Source: Trichostrongylus colubriformis | Lineage: Eukaryota > Nematoda > Chromadorea > Rhabditida > Trichostrongylidae | NCBI GenBank assembly: GCA_963978905.1 | Contig: OZ022258.1 | Span: 46,980,591 to 47,044,590, forward strand | Reading direction: 5' to 3' | Length of the DNA stretch: 64,000 nucleotides | In this document: positions 45,106 through 56,825 of the stretch, piece by piece | How positions within the stretch are numbered: position 1 is the first letter of the stretch | Layout: each line of letters opens with the position of its first letter | Notes under the pieces: model-generated | Databases searched by the model: none | What the model was told of the DNA's origin: nothing | The model's input: only the letters and a program-made list of their open reading frames with translations | Position numbers and translations under genes: made by a program

Positions 45106-46208
45106 GCGTTCAGACGGCGCGGGTGTGTACAAAGTGGTACGAATGGAAATTTTTCGCACATATGGTGCGAAGGAACAATTACGAGGTGCGAATCAAGGGG
45201 TCATCTGTTGCCTAAAACCTGCATTAACAGCATGTAAAGTCAAGTAATTAAGGAATAAGTTGACTAGAAAAGGGAAGTATCAAAAAAAAAGAAGAAGGAA
45301 TCGAATGCTTTCAATTATAAACTTTAATATTAACAATAACCTTGATTCAATAAATATTCATTATTTGATATACCAGACTCGGGAAATGGGACCCTAAAAT
45401 CTCGAAGTCCAGAAATACAGCATCCAGAGTATTACTTTCAAAAAATATAAAATATGAAACAAAGAAGTAAATAAATTGTTCCGTTAACCAAGGTATGCAT
45501 GGAATTCGTCAAGGCCATATAACAGTGTCTTAATTAAAAAGACGATGAAGTTGTAGCTGCTGCTCACTGATATGATAGGCAGACCTCCGACTTTTGCAGT
45601 GTGAGTAAAGAAATCTGTGACTTTTGCAGTGTGAGAAATTTGATGTGATCTACGGTTCATTGACAGCAAAGACCGTCATTTATAAATATTCACTGTACCG
45701 CTATTTAGTGCAAACCCGTCAAAGGACTTTTCGAGAGACCACCTCAGCGTCTCCAAAATCCTAGAAATAGGTAAATGGTAGACCGACCTGGAGAGATCTC
45801 CGTTTGGGTCACTTATGCTGGATTTCTTAGTCTTTTCCATTCACTAATCTCCTTTTTTGTGTCGCCTCATTTTTAACATATTTTTATCAAGCTTCCCTAA
45901 AATTTTGCTGCTCGTGTAAAAAACCATCCGTAGGGTGTATTCCAAGAGTTTTAGCAACACTAACGTCGAAGAATATATGTGAATATGTTATAAATATATG
46001 TTTGTTCCGCTTGTTACTCCCCCGCTAGTCAGTTAATTCTTTAATTACTTGACCTTACTTGCTGTTAATGCAGGTTTTGGGCACAGATGACCCCTTGATT
46101 CTCGCACCTCGTAATTGTTTCCTCGCACCATAGGTGCGAAAGGTTCGCACCATATGTGCGAAAACTTTCATTCGTACCACTTTGTACCCACCCAGACGGC
46201 GCTCTCTT
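45106..46208. mobile_element. 1.1-kb element with ~165-bp terminal inverted repeats
   Basis: The left arm 45106-45270 and right arm 46015-46208 pair through TACAAAGTGGTACGAATG, TTTCGCACATATGGTGCGAA, GAGGTGCGAATCAAGGGGTCATCTG, AACCTGCATTAACAGCA and AAGTCAAGTAATTAA. The centre is AT rich and contains a short direct repeat, GACTTTTGCAGTGTGAG (45591 and 45622). No transposase. Confidence 0.85.
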
Positions 46209-46562
46209 CCCTTTATATCTTTTTCAAAAAATTAGTATTCTGCGGTTGCAGAAACTCATACGCCGCGGATTTGCTGGCCATTCTTGGCACCGTAGTGGTT
46301 GCTTCCTTCTTTCTGTTTTCTTCTGCTTGCTCTGTGAGAGGGCTACCAGTGAGATGATCGAGAAAGCTGCACCGTTCGTACTAGTCGTGGTTTTCTAACA
46401 GCTTAACTGTGTAGAAAGTACTACACAAAATTTTATACGCCACCCACTTTTGGACACTGATTGCTTGTGATAAATTATAGATTTTTAACCCTTCTATTTC
46501 TATTTAAAATTGTAAACATTTTGGGTTTCGATCATGGATTCATGAAGATTCCTGAAAATATT

Positions 46563-47433
46563 AGGTTCTTTCAACAATCTTGTAGGATTTTTGTTGATCA
46601 CCACTTTTTATTATTATTTCTCCCACAAACAAAAACTGGGCAATAGCGCATTCACCATTGTTATCGACAACACTGCCACCTCATAGGTAGATATTGATGC
46701 TCTCCTCTCAGAACTCTGGATTCTGAGAGTCGAAGAAGTCAGCGATTGCCTTTGCAAGCAAGTCATAATCAACGAATTTTCTCTTGGCCAGGAAGGATTC
46801 AAGAGGATGAGTAAGGTGATAGTTGGAATGGGCAATGTGTGGAGAGTATGGTGGTTGGGGCACAACACCCCAGCCGAGCCCCTGTAGTTTGGCCTGGGTA
46901 CTTTTCGCGAAATGTGAGCAGGCGTCGTCATAAAGGAGGGTGACCGCGGACCTTTTCCGGCGCTTTTCTCGAACAGCGATGGTGAGCTGCTGGAGCTGGC
47001 GGGTATATGCGGCAGCGGTGACTGTCTCGCCTTGAAACAGCACCTCGTGGGAAAGCATTCCCTCCGCGTCCCAGAGGTATACAGTCCTGAGCGTGGTTCG
47101 CCTTCTATGTCACTCTCGCCGTTGCTGAAGCTGAGGAACAGCGGAGCACGGTATCGTAGCTCACACTTCCCTTGCCCAATGGAGCGTTGATGGATTCGCA
47201 GGTTTCCGTCGCCCTGATGCCGCGAGATCACTCACAGTAGATGACAACGCGTATTTGTGGGTATCGACTACGGACATGGTAGCTCTCCCCACGGAATCTG
47301 GAGGGTCAATATATACTTTGCTAGGAAGCTTAGAGAAGATCTACCATATTTCTGAGCCGCCTAGATCTGTCTCGAAGAGAACAAGAGTTATTGATGTTTT
47401 TGGAAAAATCCCACAAGACTTTTGAAAGAACCT
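46563..47433 (-). mobile_element. Mariner element, family M2, second copy
   Basis: Terminal repeats AGGTTCTTTCAACAATCTTGTAGG and CCCACAAGACTTTTGAAAGAACCT. The minus strand carries the decayed transposase: YRAPLFLSFSNGESDIEGEPRSG, MLSHEVLFQGETVTAAAYTRQL, YDDACSHFAKSTQAKL and PQPPYSPHIAHSNYHLTHPLESF. The catalytic aspartate positions are partly lost (HIAHSNYH), and the pieces lie in two frames. Confidence 0.9.
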
Positions 47434-47439
47434 ATTATG

Positions 47440-48790
47440 TACTTGTAGCAGGTGTGCTTAAAAGCCATGCACCATGACTGGATTCCCCACTGTACTGTAA
47501 ATAAAGGCAGTGTCGCCAGCTCGACTCACCCTATCTCTGAAAAACCCCGTTAGAGGTAAATAGGTGTGTGCCAATAGGACAGGAAATTCGCGTCGCGGCG
47601 TTCGACGTGCCACAGGATGGTGCCTGTGCTCACCGTATTGGATTGGTCCTAAAGTGCTGACGGTGAACTACATCTCATTCTAGGCGTAATCTCTCCAGGA
47701 CCCAACTAATCCGTCGCCCCTATACACCATCGCGTCGCGCGCCAAACGCCGCCACGCGAATCCTCTTTCCCAATGACACACCACACACCAGGAGTAATTG
47801 GGGCCGACTGTGGGGTATGAGACAGTAGAGATATTAAGTAGTGCAACATAAGAGAAAAGGGCAATAGTAACGTTCCTACCCCTCCTTCATCGAGGACGTG
47901 TTTTCGCGTCCTATGCCTCACTGAAGGTGGTGAGACAGACGTTGAGCCAGCCAGCCATAAACGCTGCCCCGCTCTCCGCAGCTATTCCGTCATGGCGAAA
48001 CTCATCCAAACGAAGCGCGGTAAATTCCCAGGGCGTGTTTTCAATGGGGATTTCGCTTCAGATCATCTTTTTGAAACTATAATCTCATTAACAGAGAATA
48101 AGTTTTCCCTGTTCTGCCTTCGTTTATTATCCCCAGTGGAAAATTCAGTGTTCCGTTCAAGGAACCCCAGCACATAGTCTATGTTCATTCGCACAATTCT
48201 CTAGTTTCCCATTTCCAGCCGAGCGATTACACGGGCTGGGGACAAGCACTTGGAGTGGGAAGTACAACAAATAGGGTCCACTGGCCTCAAAATGCCACTT
48301 ATTTCACTTGAACCGAACCCCAACAGCAATCTAGCACAGAGATTGTAAATTCAGAAAGGTCCAAACAAACCTGTTAAGGTACTCAAGTTACTTTTTGGCG
48401 AATACTGGATAGCGGCACGAAGTCGAAAATACTGGGTGAAAGCAGGAGAACTGCGGTACCCCATTTGATAAAAAAAAACCTGCCGTCACTTATGTCATAA
48501 CAGCATTGTAGTTATCGCGCTCCAGTGCTAATTCGCGGTGGTTCACGTTTTCGGAGCGGCCGTTGTAAAACAGCGGATAGGGGGGACTTCCTGTTCCCAG
48601 CTAGACGCTTCTGCTTGTGCTTATTCGGTTGCAAGTGATCAGTACTTGAAACTGAATGTGTTCAATAAACTACAAGCGACACCTATTCTAGACTGGTGCT
48701 AGCATTCGTCTAGGTTGTGCTAGACAACCTATTCGCGTGTCAAAATTCAGTTTAAACGTTTCCGGCACTACATCAAACGAATACGCGTCA
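47440..48790. other. Region upstream of cul-5; dispersed repeat, no gene
   Basis: The block 47560-47790 shares CCATCGCGTCGCG and adjacent layout with 4380-4460. No open frame with splice support is visible. The cul-5 promoter should lie in the last few hundred bases, but no core element can be named; no TTTCAG trans-splice site sits directly before the ATG. Confidence 0.4.
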
Positions 48791-48795
48791 AATTT

Positions 48796-51700
48796 ATGGC
48801 GTCAATGCTAAGGGTAAGTTCAAACTTATGTGCTAATGTGGTTGGGGGGGGGGGGGAGCACTCACTGTTACGCTGTCATCACTCATCCGAAACCGTTCTA
48901 CAATCAGCAATTTGTGCAATCGAGTGTATATCTTTACCTAAGCCTTGTGCTCCCTAAAGTAAAGCTCGGGCAAAATCTTCTCAAAAATAATGCTGGACGG
49001 CGAGGTGCTCAGTGAAGTACCCTCTCCCCCAACTACATTGGCACCCACACTTCTTTAAAACCACGTTTTCAGTGATAGACTTATATTCCTCGATTTTTTC
49101 ATAATGTCTTCCGTTTCAAGATTACTTTCCCTGGATTGTGGTAGAATTTCACACTCAATAAAGCGATGGATTATTACAATTTCTAATCTTCAGGGTGCTG
49201 AGTCGGAAACCCCTCTGAATTTTGAAGACGAATGGGCCAAGATTCACAAGATTGTGTTGGCTCTGATAACCCAGGAAGTAAGCTTTTTTTTTATGTTTTT
49301 TCATTTGGCACTATTAACCCATAGCTACCCCACTACCTCTCCAACCGATGTGGTCGAAAAGGTGATTTTAGGAAAACTTTTCGATTTGGATGCAAACTTT
49401 TACCGAGGGGTAATTCGACCCGTAGAACACGAATATGACATTCATTTGGAGAAGCTGCTATGTGCCTGCGCCTTAGGCGCCGGCGCCAAAATGGAGTGGA
49501 TCAACAAACTCGCTCGAAATTTGCCCTATGGGGTAGTTTGACTGCCGAGTTTGTGTTCATGTCATATTCGTGTTCTACGGGTAGAGATCCCCCTGGGTAG
49601 AAGTTTGCAGCTGAATCGAGAGGTTTTTAAAAAATCACCTCTTCGACCGCATCGGTTGAAGAGGTAGTGGGGTAGCTTCGGGTAAATAGTGCCTTTCATT
49701 TTATTAACCACTTTTCATATCTTGTTGACCAATTTTGTAAACAGTCGCGTTACTGTCTCAGTCTCCCAATCCCATGTTTCTGCACCTTTCAGCGGGTAAC
49801 CCAGTTAGAATGGCAGGATTTATTCCTTGCTGTGTACAAAATTCATTCGTGGGTTGACGACGGAAAAAAGAAGTTACACGCCGCGATCGATTACAACGTC
49901 AAGGAATATGTGAGGATGGCTAGAGAGGTATGCGTCATGAACTAGGCATTTATCTTGTTACCCACTGCGTGATGATCTTTCTATAAGCATAGTGATTATT
50001 AGCGCTGAAATGACTGGAAAAAATCAACATGGGAAGATTGAATGGTACGGCCGTTGTCAGACTTCGTGATTTTGGAATCGAGCTCCGCTCGAGTAGTTGC
50101 GACTTTGGAAAATCTCTAGGTCGCAGAATCGCGAAGTCTACCGGCAGCCTAAGAATTCTTTGGCTTCCGATATAATTTCTCTGCGAGAATGTGGAAGTGC
50201 TGCGAAATGGCAGACTGGCCATCATTCGCTTTGAGCAATGGGTTATGAGCTAATTATAATTTTGGAGATAGAATGCTCGAGGGTTCAAGCTAACTATGCT
50301 CACTTGAAGCTTGTCTGTCAAGCTCTCACTTGTATTTTGGAACCTCCGCTGGAATCGTTCGCAGACTTTATGGCATGAGCCAACACTAAAACCGTTCCTC
50401 CCTATAGTTCAGTTCAATATGTCAGTAGATCCCGTGGAAGGGGGACCTCCTTAAAGCACTGTGCTCATGTTATCATGAGGTAATGCAATCTTTTTATTTT
50501 AGCGTATAAACTGTCACATCGAACGTGGTGACCAGGTATTGCTTAGAGCCTACATAAACGAGTGGACCAAGTTCTATCAACAAACTGCGATCCTTCCGCT
50601 CCCTTTCATGGTAAGTGCTGGATCAAAAGGAGTCGCATGGCTTTCCGCAAAATATCATTCGGTGATTGTGGTTATCGCCATGAGTTTCAATTTTTTTCCG
50701 TTTTTAGGCCATAGATCCAGAAACCACTCCACCAGCTCCCCTTCCACCTGGCTGTGAATCCCGTACCCCAAGGCAGTACAGGAGTAAAACTGTTCGAGAG
50801 GTCAATACCGTTTTACTGTCCATATTTCTTAAATTATCTTGATAGTCTTCTACTGTGAAAGCATTCAGCACTTTAGAATATATACTTAGCTGATGGCATC
50901 CATTATTGGAACTGTTTGCAGGAGATGCTGGAAACATGGAAGAAAGTCGTTTTTCAACATATCAGTATGAAACTCCTCTCAGCCGCTCTACGTCTCGTGG
51001 AGGCAGAGCGTAATGGTGAAGCCGTTGATGCACATCTTGTCATTGGAGTACGAGAGAGTTGGGGTAAGAATGAGTCGTTTTCCTTGTGAGTATCTTTAAG
51101 CAAATTGATGAAAACGCTGAAAACCGCCTATCTTTATCGTCGCCTCGGCAAGCTATGAGTCCATTTAGTCTCCATTTTTCTCCGCTGTGATGCAGCTCCC
51201 TTTGCCATTTTTGTCTGTGAAGCACAGTATTTCATTGCACTCATAATTTTCAGTGGCTCTATACGACCAAAAGGACTGCTACTACGAGGATGTCCTTGAG
51301 CAGTACCGAAAACACTTTGAGCGGGAATTTGTGGAGGAGACTGTGGCCTATTATAAGAAAAGGGCAGCGCAGGTTGATTCTCCAATCTATTTCTTCGAAA
51401 ATCGATTAGAAAGTTGTGTTTTTAGTATTTGGCTGAAAACGGAGTGATTAACTATATGTCATATGCCGATAGAATGCTCGAGGAGGAAGAACAGCGTGCA
51501 AGGAAATATCTCAATCCCAATCCTGAAAGTGTTGCAAGGGTGAGCTATCGCTTCCTTCAATAGTTTTTGCGTCACTTACATATTTTTTTATTGTTTGTAT
51601 GCGTGCAAGGTGTTTGTTTATGTGATATCTTTTACAATTCTATCTAATTATCAACAAGAACCAAAAATTTCAGCTTGTTGAGAGCTGTGTACAAGTACTG

Positions 51701-54700
51701 GTTGTTGAGTTTGAAGACCAGATTCTCGCCGAATGTCCGTCATTAATCGCCAAGAATGATGTAGAAAGTGGGTCATGCTGCTTTCTTCATCTTACTTATT
51801 TTTAGTTATTTGACCAGCCTTTCAAAAATGGTTTGACTTATTCCGAATTTATTGGATCATTCAACGTATACTCACTTCTTTCTTTTTTCCTTTTTTATAT
51901 GGCATATGCAAAAACACCACATACTGCTAATGATTCAGGAATCAAATTACATTTTAATTACATTAAATCGAGTCAGAGCTTTCTATGAAGTATTTGAAAT
52001 GTTTATTCTGCTAATTTTTTTCTGGTTTCGCACTCTAATATATCACTTTCTTTGCCCACATTTATCGTACGTTTTTGTATACCTGAATACTTTGTTCAGA
52101 GTTACGTATGTTATATCGATTGATAAAATGGACTCCTTCCGGTATAGAAGTTGTGATTAAAGCGGTGGACAACCATATCCGTGGCGAGGGAATAGACGAT
52201 ATGAAAGAGAACGCGCTGACGATTACAACGGTAAGGCAGATATTAGCAATGATGCTGACAAGCACTAATGGGGTCTCGATTGCAGGATCCTGAGAAATAC
52301 ATATCGCAGCTGTTAAGCATGTTTGATCGATTCAGCACCCTTGTCAAGGAAGGTTTCTATGATGATGCTCGGTTATTAACAGCGAGAGATAAGGTTAGCC
52401 TTATTTGTTTCTCAGCGTGGAGCTTTTCTTTCCGTGTCCTTCTTTTTGTTCATCGAGTGGCTTGTAGATGTGGGTGATCCATTAGCGCGATAAAAGGCCA
52501 TGTTTTATGTGTTGCATTTCTGGTAGGACTTGAAGCTATTGAACTGACGCAGTACTGTCTCGTGGTTGTTTCATGACTAGTGTCCCTTAACCACGGCTGT
52601 CCACTGCAATTGCTTAAGGATGACTTTTGAATAAGTCACCATTGTTTTTGCTGTACCATATTGATACTAGTCTAATTAAAGGCGTTTCGTGCACTCGTAA
52701 ATGATACGACTATATTCAAAATGGAACTACCCATAGGGAAGAAGAGGTATGACTACACTTCGTAAAGATATATTTTTAATGTTCTTCGGCTCCTTTGCAG
52801 TCGGAACACCGCTGTAGAATCAAAATGCCCAGAATTACTTGCCAACTATTGTGATCTCCTGCTGAGAAAGACGCAGTTGAGTAAAAAGCTCACATCAGAA
52901 GAAATCGACTCGAAACTCAATAATCTGGTATGCTGTCACTATTTACCACTCTTTTAGTTGAAATCCGTTGTAGTTTGTAATTCACTGTTCACTAGTCATT
53001 CAGTAAGCTTTGGGATTTTTAGCTCCTTGTTCTGAAGTACATCACGAATAAAGATGTTTTTATGAGGTTTCACAAAGCACATCTTTCACGGCGGCTTATC
53101 CTTGATATGAGCGCTGATCAAGAAAAGGAGGAGGCTATGGTCAACAAGCTTCGAGTGGGTTTCCTTAAATGTATGTTTTTTTTTTTATAAATGGTGCTTC
53201 ATAAGGGCGAAGCGTTCATCACGGATTGCAACCAGTTTGTAGCGCGCTTAAAGATCTACGGATTAGATTGCGTATTGAACGCTTGCTATCGCCACGACGC
53301 ACGGTGTACCCTGCGTTTCGCATTAGGTCACTGTGAGTGCTGCGGGACAAATGATGTAAGAAACTATCGCAAAAAAAGGACCCCCCCCCAGAAAGGTTTA
53401 CCAACGTGAGTGGACCGCTTCGCCTTTCTTACGCGTTGCAGCGATAGGGAAGTATAACTGCAGCCTAAGTGCGGTATCGTACATTCTTCTTGTGCCATTT
53501 TTGCGCTCACGTGACGACCACCTTATTCCACCAGGAACATTGAAATCTTGTATAGCCACGTACTATGAATTTATGTTGGAAATACTGCGTGAAGTTCTTG
53601 TGTTGTATCATAGCTCACTGTAGGATTTGCTACTGCTTTAGGAATGCGGGATGCCAGCTGAACATGTCAACAAGCTTTTCCGAATGTTGCAAGATATTGA
53701 AGTCAATAAGGATCTCAATTCGAATTTTAAGAAGTCTTTGGTAGGAACAAACAACAACAGGGCTCTATCAGGTGAATACTTTTTCTTCAAAATCCATCTT
53801 GTCGTAGGAACTCTACTACTTATACATGGTAGAAATCCTTCTACTTGTAAATGAACTTCTGCGAAAATGCAAACTTAAAACGTTTTTAGACCTCATAAAC
53901 ATAAAGATTTTGAACGGTGGTGCATGGGGACGAGGTGGTGTTGGCGCAGAACGGGTACGTGTGTCATTGCCAAGGGAGTTGGAGGAGTTTGTCCCCGAGG
54001 TGCGCTCATTCATTCATCCTTAACTGAGTATCCTCTCTTTGTTTCACTTATTACAGTGGCTGCAAGACAATCTCAGGGCTGGGAAAGGTTGATTTTTAGG
54101 TGGAAGCGTTTTACAAGAAGCATCACAACGGCAGAAAGTTGAATTGGATGCATCATTGGAGTAGTGGAACGGTGAGTATATCGCGTTATCGCCCTATATG
54201 GATGGGTGTAGTCCACGATCCAGCCGCCATTGATCTGCGTAGTTGTCCTTCGTGCGTTTTGAAATTGTTATTTTAGATAGTTTTTGGCACATCTTCTGGT
54301 GGACGGTTCGATCTGGAGCTGACAACGTTCCAAATGGCCGTTCTGTTTTCATGGAATGATCGTGCTCATGAAAAAATTTCGTTCGAATCACTTCGATTAG
54401 CAACGGAGCTACCGGACACGGAATTAGCGAGAACGCTTTTCGTATGATTTGCTTCTTTTTTTATGGTTATTTGAAAACCCCTTGAGTGTTTCATTCAAAA
54501 ACGTTTTACAGTTATTTTTTGGTCTTACTAGCTTTCCACTGTCTCTTATTTATTTTGTAGTATATACGGCTGAGATTTTGACTTGCTGTCTAATTTACTC
54601 TTAAAGCTGATATTAGCCTAGCTAAACCAATAGCTACGTTATTCCATTTCGGTTTCAGTCTTTGGTCGCTTATCCGAAAATGAAATATCAAATCCTGCTG

Positions 54701-56069
54701 TGTGATGCTCCATCTCCATTGAATCCGCGTGATTTCACGGATTCAACGTTGTTTTACATCAATCACGATTTTCGCTTAATTAAGGTACTTTGATGTGTTA
54801 ACCCTTGAGGAGAAATCAAAACTGCTTCTGGAACTTTCCTCTTTTCAGAATGGTAAAGAACAGCATCGTGGACGGATCAATCTGATCGGTCGGTTGCAGT
54901 TGTCAATGGAATCATCTGCCACGAAAGAACACGAGGATATAGTGGCACTGAGGGAGTTGCGTGTACAAGAGGCTGCTGTGAAGGTAGGAGTACCTTGAAA
55001 AAAGTAAGAATCCGTCGCATGCTAGTCCCTTCAGGCCACGAAATTCATTTTATGTTCCTAAACACTGAAGTGGAGCCTCGTCATTCGCAGTTGATTGCTT
55101 GTTTCCAGGGAGGAACGCTGGCTAGAGTGTTGCCGGCGCTCTTCACTCTCAGGCCGTCTCGGTACTAGTCGAGCCTCCTCAGGGAAAAGGGAAATCTGAT
55201 TGCCCAGGTGCAAGGCCTTGCTGGGATATTCCATGACTGCTCTGACCTTTACTCTGAAGGGGTGGAAAGGAAAGGGCGAAAGGGACACGGCATAGATACG
55301 TCCGTTGAAAAGCGCGCCTGAAGCCGTTTTTACTCGCCCTTTCACGCAGGTCGGCACACGCCCTTTGGACTGGCCCCGGCTCCAGTTGAGCGCTCCAGTT
55401 CAGCGTGTGCCGTTACACATCACAGATCCGCGTTGCTCTTTCCGACACGTTGGTTGGAAGATACAGCCACCGCCAAAGTTAATTGACCGAGTGTTCGAGT
55501 TTCTTTTACTTTGCAGTTTCATTTTACATTTTCTTTGTGCCGCATTTCCTAACGCTTTACTTTCATCTTCATTTTCAACAGCGACCAAGTTATCATATAC
55601 ATCGTTTATAAAGAAGGAAAATTTTAAAGTAAATGTAGAATGCCGTAGTATTGATGAAGTCTTTCTTATTCCATGTTGCCATGTCCTATGTTTTCAAAGC
55701 ACTGCCAAAAAAGTTGGGATAAGCGAATCACCCTTGTCAATCAACAGATAGCTCTATTCAGATCATGAAAATGCGTAAGACAATAACGTCGGCTCAACTT
55801 CAAACAGAACTTGTCGAAATGCTTAAACCAATGTTTATCCCAAATCGGAAGTTGATAAAGGAACAAATTGATTGGCTCATTGATAATCGGTGAGTCATTT
55901 CTTGTTTCATTTATCTCCTTTTGTTTATAATTACTGTGACTGCTTTTACATTTGATTTTACCTTTTTATTTTTTTGCTTCGACCACTCCCAAGCTGCATA
56001 GATAATTCAGTTTTCAGTTTCATCGAACGAAAAGATGACGATATCAACACATTTGTATATGTTTCCTAG
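48796..56069 (+). CDS. cul-5: Cullin-5, scaffold of a RING ubiquitin ligase
   Basis: Twenty-two exons: 48796-48813, 49194-49277, 49793-49927, 50503-50610, 50708-50800, 50922-51063, 51254-51372, 51426-51539, 51674-51767, 52100-52230, 52286-52393, 52682-52746, 52801-52927, 53023-53154, 53642-53771, 53890-53999, 54100-54171, 54277-54441, 54659-54784, 54849-54983, 55762-55889, 56018-56069. All junction phases agree and the product is 795 aa (animal CUL5 is about 780). The N-terminal cullin repeats bind the Elongin/SOCS-box adaptor. The cullin-homology core has PESKCPELLANYC-type and KDVFMRFHKAHLSRRLILD blocks. The C-terminus has IMKMRKTIT, with Lys739 as the neddylation site, and the winged-helix end DDDINTFVYVS; the C-terminal half recruits Rbx2. 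The start is chosen because the 6-codon exon 1 joins in phase and matches the length of CUL5 N-termini. Introns 2 and 20 are expanded by repeats. Confidence 0.95.
49307..49693. mobile_element. hAT-like foldback MITE in cul-5 intron 2, perfect 8-bp target duplication
   Basis: Ends GGCACTATT and AATAGTGCC, with long inverted arms (AGCTACCCCACTACCTCT, CAACCGATG(T/C)GGTCGAA(A/G)AGGTGATTTT). The flanks TTTCATTT (49299-49306 and 49694-49701) are identical. It makes up most of the 515-bp intron and creates a spurious open frame running from cul-5 exon 2 into the intron. The homologous copy is at 1793-2031. Confidence 0.95.
53155..53641 (+). other. cul-5 intron 14, expanded by unidentified GC-richer insert
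   Basis: From 53180 to about 53480 the composition differs from the AT-rich flanking intron. The CGCTTGCTATCGCC and TGCAGCGATAGGGAAG blocks hint at inverted ends (GCTATCGC / GCGATAG), and there is a run of nine C at 53381. It is probably a MITE, but I cannot fix its ends. Confidence 0.35.
54984..55761 (+). other. cul-5 intron 20, 778 bp, with unidentified insert
   Basis: The largest cul-5 intron. 55060-55450 is GC richer than the surroundings and has a chance minus-strand frame of 99 codons. Two AGs compete near the 3' end: after TCAACAG (55747) the reading frame is wrong, while after CTATTCAG (55761) it continues IMKMRK in frame. Confidence 0.5.
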
Positions 56070-56515
56070 TATCTGTCCTAGCATTTGCGTCGATTGATTT
56101 TAGACGCTTTCCTTGAATGCTTTCTCTGCGTTAGGCAAAGCTAATATAGGTAATGTTATGCTAATATATCTCAGAAGTCGAAATTAATGTCTTTAAATCT
56201 GGTGTACAGCAGCTGTTCGATATGTTCATAGGATGTGATCTTTCTGAATATGTATTCATCATACTAGAAATGGCTTTCTGGTGAATACAGTAGCTTGAAC
56301 TTTGCCTTATTCTCTTGGCTGGTTTCACATCTGCATATTTGGGTATTGATGTGAATGTGTAGGTTTCTTTTCTAACTTTATCATGTTTTACTTAAGTGAT
56401 TGATAACTCATCGTGTTTGTGAACATAACCATAATTCTGGCTAGTCGATAATGTCTGTGTCTTTTGTTCAGCTTTTTATGCGTGAATGAAATTTAACTCT
56501 TTTTAGTCTGTTTCG

Positions 56516-56811
56516 GGGGCGGAGGTGGTGTAGTGACAGGTGGCGCACTCCCCACTCCCATGGTGCGGGGATCAAATCCCGCATCATCGCCCGCCCAGGC
56601 TAACCAAGCCTTCCATCTCTCGAGGGAAGGCAAATTGGTATCATACTTTTCTGGAAGGATAAAAGCACTGACTTGTTCATTGGCTGACCACCGCAATTCA
56701 TTGTATAGGCCACATCACACTCACCAACCATCGCGATTCTGAATGAAACTAAAATGTGCGGCGCATCCCAGAAAGGGATTGATTAACGCCAAAAACTTCA
56801 TCCTTTTATCC
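56516..56811 (+). mobile_element. Full-length tRNA-derived SINE with 14-bp target duplication
   Basis: TTTAGTCTGTTTCG occurs immediately before (56502-56515) and after (56812-56825). The head carries an A box (TGGTGTAGTGACAGG) and a B box (GGATCAAATCC) about 45 nt apart, as in a tRNA promoter for RNA polymerase III. The body contains AAAAGCACTGACTTG and the tail ends CTTCATCCTTTTATCC. It lies about 450 bp downstream of the cul-5 stop and has the same orientation. The anticodon arm is lost, so the parent tRNA cannot be named. Confidence 0.95.
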
Positions 56812-56825
56812 TTTAGTCTGTTTCG

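Noticed and set aside
49104..49541. 145-codon frame beginning MSSVSRLLSL as the cul-5 start
   Set aside because: It reads into a MITE after exon 2, and its N-terminus does not match cullins; the spliced exon 1 at 48796 is better.
55058..55357. 99-codon minus-strand frame within cul-5
   Set aside because: It lies wholly inside intron 20 in a GC-rich insert with no splice sites or domain.
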